A stretch of 28,799 nucleotides of DNA from Fusibacter_D sp033549245 (GTDB taxonomy: Bacteria > Bacillota > Clostridia > Peptostreptococcales > Acidaminobacteraceae), in NCBI GenBank assembly GCA_033549245.1, contig JAWSUW010000022.1, positions 1 through 28,799 of the forward strand, in the 5' to 3' direction. Each line of letters starts with the position of its first letter. Position 1 is the first letter of the stretch. Of the stretch, positions 22,583-28,799 are shown one piece after another. The notes beneath the pieces are model-generated. The model was not told the origin of the DNA, ran no database searches, and saw only the letters and a list, made by a program, of their open reading frames with translations. The translations under genes were made by a program, and so were the position numbers.

Positions 22583-22999
22583 TCAACTGATGTCTTCATG
22601 TTCTTTCTGCTGCTTTCTTAACTCTTCTTCAAGTTTTTTCTTCTCATTCTCTAAATCACTATATGCTTTCACAGAGGCATGTTCTCGTTCTTTCTGCTGT
22701 TTTTCCAACTCAGCTTCCAGCTTTCCCTTCTCACTCTCCAGAAATTTAACGCGTCGCTCCATCTCTTTTTTATAGCCTCGATCACCCTGAGAATTCATAT
22801 AGTTATGGATGCTGCGAAAGATACCCAAAAAGCCCATTAACAATGCCCCCGCAAAGGCGGAACCCAATATCAGCATAAATAAAGTGAGGCTCACCTGCCC
22901 AAAAAGATAGTTCACAGTAACAATTTCATTATTGATTATTGCAATTACAGCTATTAACAAACCAACCAGCAGCGCCAATAAAAGGAATATCGTTCTCAT
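22583..22999 (-). CDS. LapA-domain (DUF1049-like) membrane protein with coiled-coil tail
   Basis: 138 residues. Two hydrophobic helices (about 3-24 and 38-62) flank NNEIVTVNYLFGQVSLTLFM, the usual LapA-like pattern. After residue 75 comes a long charged coiled coil. That coil is an internal duplication: LESEKGKLEAELEKQQKERE and LENEKKKLEEELRKQQKEHE are 29 residues apart. AAAGGAGAA lies before the ATG. Function in Gram-positives is unknown; a role in envelope organisation is a guess. Confidence 0.8.
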   Translation of the reverse strand: MRTIFLLLALLVGLLIAVIAIINNEIVTVNYLFGQVSLTLFMLILGSAFAGALLMGFLGIFRSIHNYMNSQGDRGYKKEMERRVKFLESEKGKLEAELEKQQKEREHASVKAYSDLENEKKKLEEELRKQQKEHEDIS

Positions 23000-23078
23000 T
23001 ACTCGTTCTCCTTTCTGGTTTGTTGTACATTTATTCTATTCAGAGAAACTGATGACTTTTCTTTTTATTTTCAGATGA

Positions 23079-23726
23079 CTATGCAGGCGGTGTTCCAATT
23101 GAACGTTGATCCTTTACTTTCAAAATGCCGTCTTCCAACTGCAGTGTGACAATTTTGTACGCATCCATTCCCCAGTGATCACGTTCCCACTCGTCTGTCT
23201 CGTGCCAAAGTGAGGCCTCGTTGTTTTCCATGTCAATTCCCAGTACATGAATCGTGTGTTCAGGTATGATGAGAAACGCCCCTACACCCATCAGTCCATC
23301 AGGCTCGGTCCAATAATAGTCAGCCAGATTCCATGCAAAAACGTCAGAAAATCCCTGTTGCATAAACTGAAAAACTGCTTCTTTTGTTCCAAATATTTCC
23401 GGTTGATCCCATAACTGTTCTTCCAAAGAATAGGCGAATCGATATGCCTGTACAATTTCATCTTCAAGTTGACTCTCGTGTACAGTGTCTGCTGGAATCT
23501 CCGGCGGCTCGACTGTTATACTGGCACCCAACACTTCAAAAATACTGCGAAAAGGTACCATTGTTCTTTCCTGTATGACCGTTGGCGTTACATCCGTCCG
23601 CAAAGTCGTCCCGTCAACAGTTGCGGTAATGGGCTTGGAAAAAACAGCTGATATCTGAAAGAAACTGACAACCATTATAATAAGAATCACAGCTGTATGC
23701 GCAGCTGGAACTGAATTTCTGTTCAT
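23079..23726 (-). CDS. Secreted stalk-domain protein (copper amine oxidase N-terminal type)
   Basis: 215 residues. A signal anchor (TAVILIIMVVSFFQISAVFS) is followed by a short copper-amine-oxidase N-terminal-like segment: ITATVDGTTLRTDVTPTVIQ then RTMVPFRSIFEVLGA. This repeat type is common in surface proteins of Clostridia. The remaining 130 residues (tryptophan-rich, with GAFLIIPEHTIHVLGIDM) are not recognised. ATG 23726 is chosen because AAAGGTGG lies 6 bases upstream and the protein then begins with a clean signal peptide. The longer frame runs back through a terminator hairpin. Confidence 0.78.
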   Translation of the reverse strand: MNRNSVPAAHTAVILIIMVVSFFQISAVFSKPITATVDGTTLRTDVTPTVIQERTMVPFRSIFEVLGASITVEPPEIPADTVHESQLEDEIVQAYRFAYSLEEQLWDQPEIFGTKEAVFQFMQQGFSDVFAWNLADYYWTEPDGLMGVGAFLIIPEHTIHVLGIDMENNEASLWHETDEWERDHWGMDAYKIVTLQLEDGILKVKDQRSIGTPPA

Positions 23727-23778
23727 TTTGTTCCACCTTTCCGGAATAACAACCAATCTTTTTAGTTTTGCTGCGAAC

Positions 23779-23805
23779 AAAAATAACCGGCACAAAGGCC
23801 GGTTA
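23779..23805 (-). terminator. Intrinsic terminator in the leader of the stalk-domain gene
   Basis: TAACCGGC, a 6-base loop and GCCGGTTA form a perfect 8-bp stem followed on the minus strand by TTTTTG. It lies 53 bases before the start of the downstream minus-strand gene, with no minus-strand coding gene before it. It either ends a short untranslated RNA or acts as an attenuator. Confidence 0.75.
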
Positions 23806-23981
23806 CGCTACTCACTAACCACTGTCATAAGCGTCCAAATGCAGACAATGGATCAACATGTCCAATCAAATGTTAAAGAAATACTATAAATTAATTACCC
23901 CTTCAAAATGATATCAAACTTTTATTTATGCCTGTTTTGACTGATACCCTCACCAAAAGCAGGTGTTTTTTGTTGCATCTG

Positions 23982-23990
23982 TGGTATAAT
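23982..23990 (+). promoter_or_regulatory. Extended -10 promoter of the MFS transporter gene
   Basis: TGGTATAAT is a perfect extended -10 (TGnTATAAT). There is no good -35, which extended -10 promoters tolerate. The predicted RNA start near 23997 leaves almost no leader for a TTG at 24002, supporting the later TTG start at 24035. Confidence 0.7.
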
Positions 23991-24034
23991 CAGATCGTTG
24001 GTTGACCATCTTACAACTGGGATGTGATCCATTG

Positions 24035-25192
24035 ATAACTTCACGGCGATGGCCTTTATTGATGCTCTATCTCATTGTATTTTTCATTATGCTGATCTTT
24101 AATTCCACATTTACGATTCTACCGTTATACCTGATACGACTGGGCGGAACGCCTTTCCTTGCAGGTTTGCAAACCGCTCTGTTTTTTGCTGTATCCATTG
24201 CCTTGCGATTTTATTTTGGTCCTCTGGCAGACCGCATTGGCCGTAAAACACCGCTGATGATTGGGATCGGCTGTTTCACGCTCAGTTCATTCCTCTTTAT
24301 CCTGACGGATCATGTATGGCTGATTGCTCTTATTCGTATGATTCAGGCGTTGGGATTATCCGCTTTTTTGTCCAGCTCCATGTCTGCAGTGGCTGACAGA
24401 GCTCCCCAGGGTCAGGTAGGGACAGTGATGGGCACCTACCGGCTCATCAGCACGCTCTCCCTGCTGGCAGGGCCGGCACTGGCATTACAGGTGATCCATC
24501 TCAGCCATTATCGCATGTGGTTTAGCGTCTGCACCGGTGTCGGAATCTTCTCGCTTTTCCTGCTGGTGATGGTTCCTTTTCCTGCACTGGTTAAAGAAAT
24601 CCATACAGGCTTCTCCGGAGGAATGTGGGGTGCTATGAAACATCCAAAATACCGTCTGGTTTATTTTGGCATTGCCGTAACGGCGGTTTCCTATGGCGCA
24701 CTGCTTTCCTTCGTTTCTCTCCATATCAGTGCGGTCACTTCCATATCCAATCCCGGCATTTACTTTATCTTTTTTGGTATCGCCAGTCTCTTCTTCACTT
24801 TTCTCTCCGGTTATTTTTCCGACCGATGGGGACGGGCTGCCATTGCCTGGCCAGCGTTAATTCTGCTGGGGTTCGGTGTTGCCCTGTTGTTTTTCCTTGA
24901 ACTGGGACAGATGTCTGTGCTACTTATCAGCAGCTGTCTCACCGGCATTGGCTTTAACGGCGGTCTTTCGGTTCTGTCTGCCTGGCTGGTGGATCTGGCA
25001 GATACTGCCCATCGAGCTACAGTACTGTCTGTGCAGGAAAACATCATCGATTTTTCCATTGGACTTATCGCCTTTACCTTTGGCTCTTTCACTGTTTCCA
25101 CTGACTTTTCAGTCGCTTTTCTGCTGACAGGTGCCTTGATCGCCGCTCTTGGCGCTATGTTGACGTTCAGACAATCCTGTAAAACCGACTGA
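24035..25192 (+). CDS. Major facilitator superfamily transporter (drug-efflux type)
   Basis: 385 residues with about 12 hydrophobic helices. FGPLADRIGRKTPLMIG in the loop after helix 2 is the MFS motif A, and SGYFSDRWGRAAIAWP is its copy in the second half. ALGLSAFLSSSMSAVADRAP is typical of the YfcJ/TetA-like exporter families. It probably exports small molecules by proton antiport; substrate unknown. TTG 24035 has GGGATGTGATC upstream, close to the anti-Shine-Dalgarno complement. The TTG at 24002 is nearly leaderless. It is a single-gene unit with its own promoter and terminator. Confidence 0.9.
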   Translation: MTSRRWPLLMLYLIVFFIMLIFNSTFTILPLYLIRLGGTPFLAGLQTALFFAVSIALRFYFGPLADRIGRKTPLMIGIGCFTLSSFLFILTDHVWLIALIRMIQALGLSAFLSSSMSAVADRAPQGQVGTVMGTYRLISTLSLLAGPALALQVIHLSHYRMWFSVCTGVGIFSLFLLVMVPFPALVKEIHTGFSGGMWGAMKHPKYRLVYFGIAVTAVSYGALLSFVSLHISAVTSISNPGIYFIFFGIASLFFTFLSGYFSDRWGRAAIAWPALILLGFGVALLFFLELGQMSVLLISSCLTGIGFNGGLSVLSAWLVDLADTAHRATVLSVQENIIDFSIGLIAFTFGSFTVSTDFSVAFLLTGALIAALGAMLTFRQSCKTD

Positions 25193-25211
25193 TTCAAAAT
25201 AACACCATATC

Positions 25212-25236
25212 AAAAAACCACCAGTGGTGGTTTTTT
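25212..25236. terminator. Bidirectional terminator between convergent genes
   Basis: AAAAAACCACCA and TGGTGGTTTTTT are perfect inverted copies separated by one base. Each strand has a T-run after the stem, so it serves both the MFS gene and the convergent LiaF-like gene. Confidence 0.9.
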
Positions 25237-25260
25237 GTCTGCTCAATAGGATCTATTCTA

Positions 25261-26157
25261 CTATCTGCTTATCACTTCCAGCCTGCCAACACCCATTTCA
25301 ACAGTGATATCCAGCGTTGGGCTCGAAGCATCATAGTCCTCTGAAAAATAAGTGTCTCCTTCACGTCTCCAGTCGTTTTCGTTGATGGATGTTTGTGTCA
25401 ATACACTCTGCGTGTGAATCCGCCCGTTGATCTCCTGCGGAAGCTCAAGTACCAGCTGTGTGGTACCTGCATTGATCGTTACTTCGCTCTCCTCCTCCGA
25501 CTGCGCCAGAATCAGTGTCACATCACCGGCACCCACTTCCATGTTTAACTGTTCCAGCTCAATTTGAGACAGGTCCATGTGAGTGGACACCGCACCAAGC
25601 TTCGTATCAATTCGCCAGCGAACATCTTTATTAAGTTCGATGATTCCCCGGAATGAATCTTCATTGCCGCGCCAGTTTCTGGAGCTGGTGTCGATCGTTA
25701 TTTCCTGTGTCTTGCCATCTGATGATGAATTGAGTCGATACTCTGGCTGGAACGGAAACCCAGAAACAGTAACCAATGAGTCTTCTGTTTCCTTTATGGT
25801 TAGCTGGATTGCCCCTGTATTCAGGTTTAAGATGCCAGACTCTGTCTGTGGTGTTGCCGGTATGACAATAGGCGTCCGCGGGCTTTCGTTTACTGAAATC
25901 ACATGATCCCAGGGGGGTGCTTGAGGTGTGGTGATGCTGTAGCCGATAATGATGGCAAAGAAACCAATCCAGGTAATCACAGCAACAGCAGTTGACCGGT
26001 GAAAAATGGTATTGATACCGATCACCACCAGAATCAACGGCCAGAATCGCCAGAGGCTGCCCAGCGTCCACCAGTGAATAATCCCCATGTTACGCAGCAG
26101 AAAAAGAGCTCCGATGCCGATGAGAATGATCCCGGGTACCATTTTTTCGCGATTCAT
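25261..26157 (-). CDS. LiaF-like membrane protein (DUF5668 plus C-terminal beta domain)
   Basis: 298 residues. Four short hydrophobic segments in the first 80 residues (IILIGIGALFLLRNMG is the DUF5668/LiaI-like repeat) are followed by a beta-rich extracytoplasmic-type domain. That domain holds LNLNTGAIQLTIKE, MEVGAGDVTLIL and a final ITVEMGVGRLEVIS, the pattern of LiaF C-terminal/toast-rack domains. LiaF proteins tune cell-wall antibiotic responses. ATG 26157 is preferred over GTG 26166: AAGGAAGTG lies 6 bases upstream. It follows PspC with a 5-base gap, so the two are co-expressed. Confidence 0.82.
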   Translation of the reverse strand: MNREKMVPGIILIGIGALFLLRNMGIIHWWTLGSLWRFWPLILVVIGINTIFHRSTAVAVITWIGFFAIIIGYSITTPQAPPWDHVISVNESPRTPIVIPATPQTESGILNLNTGAIQLTIKETEDSLVTVSGFPFQPEYRLNSSSDGKTQEITIDTSSRNWRGNEDSFRGIIELNKDVRWRIDTKLGAVSTHMDLSQIELEQLNMEVGAGDVTLILAQSEEESEVTINAGTTQLVLELPQEINGRIHTQSVLTQTSINENDWRREGDTYFSEDYDASSPTLDITVEMGVGRLEVISR

Positions 26158-26162
26158 CTGCT

Positions 26163-26684
26163 TCACTTCCTTTTATTAATGATCATCACAACACCGATCA
26201 GGATTAACACAATCGGCCAGATATAACTGAAATCAATCCAAAACCATCTGAAAAAATTGCGGCTGAAAAAGAGTGCTCCGATCAGGATCAATATCAGTCC
26301 CAGCGTGATATTGTTACGGTCGCTGCTGGTTTCATTCTGTCCATTCTTTTCATTTTTAAACTCATTCGATTGGTATTCAGCTGATTCTCCTTCACTTTGT
26401 CCAGCATCCTGGTAGTCATCCTCCATCTGCTCATCCACTTCAACTATTTCAGCCGAATTATCCTGCTGTATCTGGCGGTACGTTTTCTGCTGCGGTTGTT
26501 CCGGTTCTTCTGGCATTACAATGGCGGCGATAATATAGGCCAGCAAACCGGCGCCGCCTGCGAAAGTGAATACAATCCATATCAGCCGTACCAGGGTCGG
26601 ATCAATCTCAAAATAACTTGCAATGCCAGCACACACTCCTGCCAGTTTTTTATCTGTTCGTGACCGGTAAAATCTTTTTTCCAT
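26163..26684 (-). CDS. PspC-domain membrane protein with C-terminal LiaI-type helices
   Basis: 173 residues. The PspC domain (KRFYRSRTDKKLAGVCAGIA, then FTFAGGAGLLAYIIAAIVMP) occupies the first 60. A polar acidic/glutamine-rich linker follows, then two hydrophobic helices (ITLGLILILIGALFFSRNFF and IWPIVLILIGVVMII) of the DUF5668 type. PspC proteins sense or resist membrane stress. ATG 26684 gives the usual PspC start; a TTG at 26690 is closer to AAAGGGG and remains possible. Pairing with LiaF-like indicates an envelope-stress operon. Confidence 0.87.
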   Translation of the reverse strand: MEKRFYRSRTDKKLAGVCAGIASYFEIDPTLVRLIWIVFTFAGGAGLLAYIIAAIVMPEEPEQPQQKTYRQIQQDNSAEIVEVDEQMEDDYQDAGQSEGESAEYQSNEFKNEKNGQNETSSDRNNITLGLILILIGALFFSRNFFRWFWIDFSYIWPIVLILIGVVMIINKRK

Positions 26685-26713
26685 CTTCAACTTGTCCCCT
26701 TTCGATTAAAAAC

Positions 26714-26736
26714 CAATATTTGATGAGCAATATTTG
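26714..26736. promoter_or_regulatory. Direct repeat upstream of the PspC gene
   Basis: CAATATTTG occurs twice, 14 bases apart, between the PspC start and the upstream terminator. Two half-sites on nearly the same face of the helix could bind a response regulator controlling the PspC-LiaF pair. Short and AT-rich, so tentative. Confidence 0.3.
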
Positions 26737-26799
26737 AATGGCGTTTGTTGTCACTCACTGTATACTACGCAAGATGTTTCCGTTTGTTTACAAATAAGT

Positions 26800-26827
26800 A
26801 AAAAACCTCCAATTATTCGATGGAGGT
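26800..26827 (-). terminator. Terminator of the response regulator/phosphatase gene
   Basis: ACCTCCA, a 9-base loop and TGGAGGT are followed on the minus strand by TTTTTT, 15 bases after the phosphatase stop codon. Confidence 0.88.
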
Positions 26828-26841
26828 CTCAAGCCGATGAT

Positions 26842-27993
26842 TCATTCCTTTTTGCGGATCATGTACATCATCGCAATATCGTCATCAAGATGTTCCAAAT
26901 CCACTTTACCAAAGGAAGCCAGTAATTTATCCATGAAAGATTCCGGATGATTCAATGCTTCCTTTTCCAGTAAACGCGCATGAAGAATGACACTCTGAAA
27001 CCCTTTCATCTCTTCCGGTTCCTGCGGATTTTCAAACATGCCGTCAGTGTAGGTGAGTATGGCTTCTCCCGGATTCCATGTTATGGTACGGTTTTCATAA
27101 TCAGTATCATCCATCAAGCCAATTAAAAACCCATTGGTTTCGAGCATCTTCCACTCATTCGGGTCATGTGTAATCAGGATAGGATACGGATGTCCTGCAT
27201 TTGCGAAAGTAATTGTATCACCTTCTACGAGTCCTACAAAGACTGAGAAGCATAAATCGGTGTTGTCGACTAAAAGTCGGAAAAAGGTCGCGTTGATTTC
27301 CTCGAGTACCGCCGCCGGATTGCCATTGGACTGGATAGCATGATTAAAAACAACTTTGAGCATGGAAGCTACCAGAGAAGCAGCAACACCATGTCCGGTG
27401 ATGTCCGCAATCATAAACCAGTCTTTTGCACCCATTTCCACGAGATCAAAAAGATCGCCCCCGAGTTCATCACAGGCCATATATTTTTGATACACTCTAA
27501 TCCGTTGATAATCATCCTGAATTTTTATCAGCGAACGCTGAAGGATACTGGCAATCTTCAGTTCATTTTCCAAGCGCCGGTTAATTTCCTTAAGCTTTTT
27601 TCGCTGTTCATAGAATTTTAACGCATTGTTTGCCTTCAAAGGAATAATCACTTTCATCTGTTCGGGGGTGATTGGTTTGGTAAAATAATCCATTGCTCCC
27701 AGTTCCAGGGTCTTTTTTATACTTTCCATGTCTGAAATGGCTGAGTTGACAATGACCGGAATATCACGATGCCACAGGTTTTTTCGCATATCGGCCAACA
27801 CTTCAAAGCCGTCTTTCCCGGGCATCATTAAATCAAGAATCACCAGATCGATGTCATACCGTTCCAAACACTCAAGTGCCTGAAAACCATCTTCCGCGTC
27901 AATAAACGTAATGTCACCGACGGTATCACTCAGTACTTTCTTCATCAGCTTTCGGTTCACCGGCATGTCGTCAACAATCAGGATCTTTTGCAT
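26842..27993 (-). CDS. Response regulator with RsbU/SpoIIE-type PP2C phosphatase output
   Basis: 383 residues. The receiver domain (about 1-120) has the acidic pair in ILIVDD, the phospho-acceptor aspartate in LVILDLMMPGKDG and the lysine in YFTKPI. A coiled linker (KKLKEINRRLENELKIASIL) leads to the PP2C domain with DELGGDLFDLVEM, MIADITGHGVAASLVASML and TYTDGMFENP. Phosphorylation of the receiver should switch on dephosphorylation of an anti-anti-sigma factor. ATG 27993 has GAGGAG 7 bases upstream and gives a canonical receiver start; the frame to 28101 is too long. No partner kinase or anti-sigma gene is nearby. Confidence 0.92.
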   Translation of the reverse strand: MQKILIVDDMPVNRKLMKKVLSDTVGDITFIDAEDGFQALECLERYDIDLVILDLMMPGKDGFEVLADMRKNLWHRDIPVIVNSAISDMESIKKTLELGAMDYFTKPITPEQMKVIIPLKANNALKFYEQRKKLKEINRRLENELKIASILQRSLIKIQDDYQRIRVYQKYMACDELGGDLFDLVEMGAKDWFMIADITGHGVAASLVASMLKVVFNHAIQSNGNPAAVLEEINATFFRLLVDNTDLCFSVFVGLVEGDTITFANAGHPYPILITHDPNEWKMLETNGFLIGLMDDTDYENRTITWNPGEAILTYTDGMFENPQEPEEMKGFQSVILHARLLEKEALNHPESFMDKLLASFGKVDLEHLDDDIAMMYMIRKKE

Positions 27994-28126
27994 AAACAGT
28001 CTCCTCACATTTTGGTCAATGCTGCCGCAAATCCTAAACAACGCTTTTAAAAAACATGTCAGCCACTCTTCGCTTAACAGTATAATGGATAAGGTCTCCA
28101 AAAGAAAGAAATGTCCTTCCCAATTA

Positions 28127-28799
28127 TTACACTTTTATGGTTTTCCATTTTCCTTTTCGGTAGCGGGCAGACATCAGCAAAGCTTCAATAACATATTGAG
28201 TGACTGAAATCATCCAAACAACCGTCAACGGCAGCCGGAACACAAACACAGCTAAAAAGATCAGGGGCAGACGCACGCACAGGTTTGTGATGAGAGAAAT
28301 ACGAAAAGGACCGCTGGTATCTCCAGCTCCTTTCAGTGCACCTGAGATAACCATGGCAATCGCGATGGGGATTTGTTCGAAAGCGCCGATGCGAATACTC
28401 CTCGCCGCCCAGTACACAGCATCTTCGTTAGTGCTGAACAAGCGCATGAACTGTTGCGGAACGACAAAAAAGAGCACCCCCACACTTCCCATGAGAAGTG
28501 AAGCCAATAGAACTGATCGTTTGGCACTTTTGTCCGCCTCTTCTGGTTTTCCAGCGCCCAGGCGCTGCCCCACCAAGGTGGCTGCCGCTACAGAAAAACC
28601 ATATCCCGGCATAAAGGACAGCGATTCTCCGGCCACAGCCAGTGAATGAGCCGCATAGGAAATTGTTCCAAGCTGTGCGATCCAGAATGACGAGATCAGC
28701 CGGCTGCCTTCATTCATGGTTACTTCCAGCCCGGCAGGGATACTGAGCTTGACCAGGCTCTTCACACTTTCCGATTCAAAAGAAAACAGGCGCCTGAAA
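28127..28799 (-). CDS. MATE-family efflux transporter, C-terminal half (cut by window edge)
   Basis: The frame is open to the window edge, giving about 223 residues of the C-terminal half of a multidrug and toxic compound exporter. After a cytoplasmic linker (FRRLFSFESESVKSLVKLSI) comes PAGLEVTMNEGSRLIS, opening the second bundle, then GYGFSVAAATLVGQRLGAGK, the conserved MATE loop, and further helices. A GTG at 28765 is not the start; the gene continues to the right. Driven by sodium or proton gradients in known members; substrate unknown. Confidence 0.88.
   Translation of the reverse strand, partial: FRRLFSFESESVKSLVKLSIPAGLEVTMNEGSRLISSFWIAQLGTISYAAHSLAVAGESLSFMPGYGFSVAAATLVGQRLGAGKPEEADKSAKRSVLLASLLMGSVGVLFFVVPQQFMRLFSTNEDAVYWAARSIRIGAFEQIPIAIAMVISGALKGAGDTSGPFRISLITNLCVRLPLIFLAVFVFRLPLTVVWMISVTQYVIEALLMSARYRKGKWKTIKV

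Overview
The window comes from a Gram-positive, probably anaerobic member of the Bacillota (Clostridia-like). The evidence is a two-subunit iron-sulfur fumarase, the YvrJ/DUF2922/DUF1659 small-gene set, PspC/LiaF-type envelope-stress proteins, an RsbU-type phosphatase, strong AGGAGG ribosome sites and frequent GTG/TTG starts. I cannot name the genus from sequence alone. No plasmid replication or conjugation genes, no CRISPR array and no rRNA are present.

Layout. (1) 1-270 is a decayed IS21-type istA fragment that runs into the 3' end of a malic enzyme gene. (2) 271-2996, minus strand, is a compact fumarase alpha - fumarase beta - malic enzyme operon (fumarate to malate to pyruvate + CO2). (3) 3000-16300 is a visibly AT-richer block, all on the minus strand. 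It has a LysR regulator, then a cysteine-synthase-like PLP enzyme, a nitrilase-family amidohydrolase, an AstE/aspartoacylase-like deacylase, an MmgE/PrpD protein, a fumarase/aspartase-superfamily lyase, and a complete branched-chain-amino-acid-type ABC importer (binding lipoprotein, two permeases, two ATPases). It reads as an import-and-degrade operon. Pairing an MmgE/PrpD protein with a C-N lyase resembles the epimerase plus lyase used on iminodisuccinate. The predicted fumarate could feed the adjacent fumarase/malic enzyme operon. This is the best candidate for an undescribed pathway here.

(4) 16301-19185 is a complete IS21-family element (istA, istB, multi-repeat ends) with a CCGAC target duplication. 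(5) 19190-20180 is a graveyard of gene fragments: a possible TnpB tail, an HELxH-type metallopeptidase tail and an antisense DUF4268-like nuclease piece. (6) 20405-22044, minus strand, is a small operon: M15 peptidase, an unknown 136-residue protein, DUF1659, DUF2922 and YvrJ (holin-like). A strong promoter overlaid with two copies of a 12-bp palindrome drives it. (7) 22366-22410 is the 3' part of a tRNA-Thr(GGT), followed by the tRNA's terminator. This looks like an integration-site scar bounding sequence to its left, with short repeats beside it.

(8) 22480-28799 looks like ordinary chromosome: a LapA-like coiled-coil membrane protein, a stalk-domain (copper amine oxidase N-terminal type) protein, an MFS exporter, a PspC + LiaF-like envelope-stress pair, a receiver-SpoIIE/PP2C phosphatase and the C-terminal half of a MATE transporter cut by the window edge. 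Several convincing intrinsic terminators separate these units. Boundaries and starts were worked out by hand. Family names come from motif recognition, not database searches.
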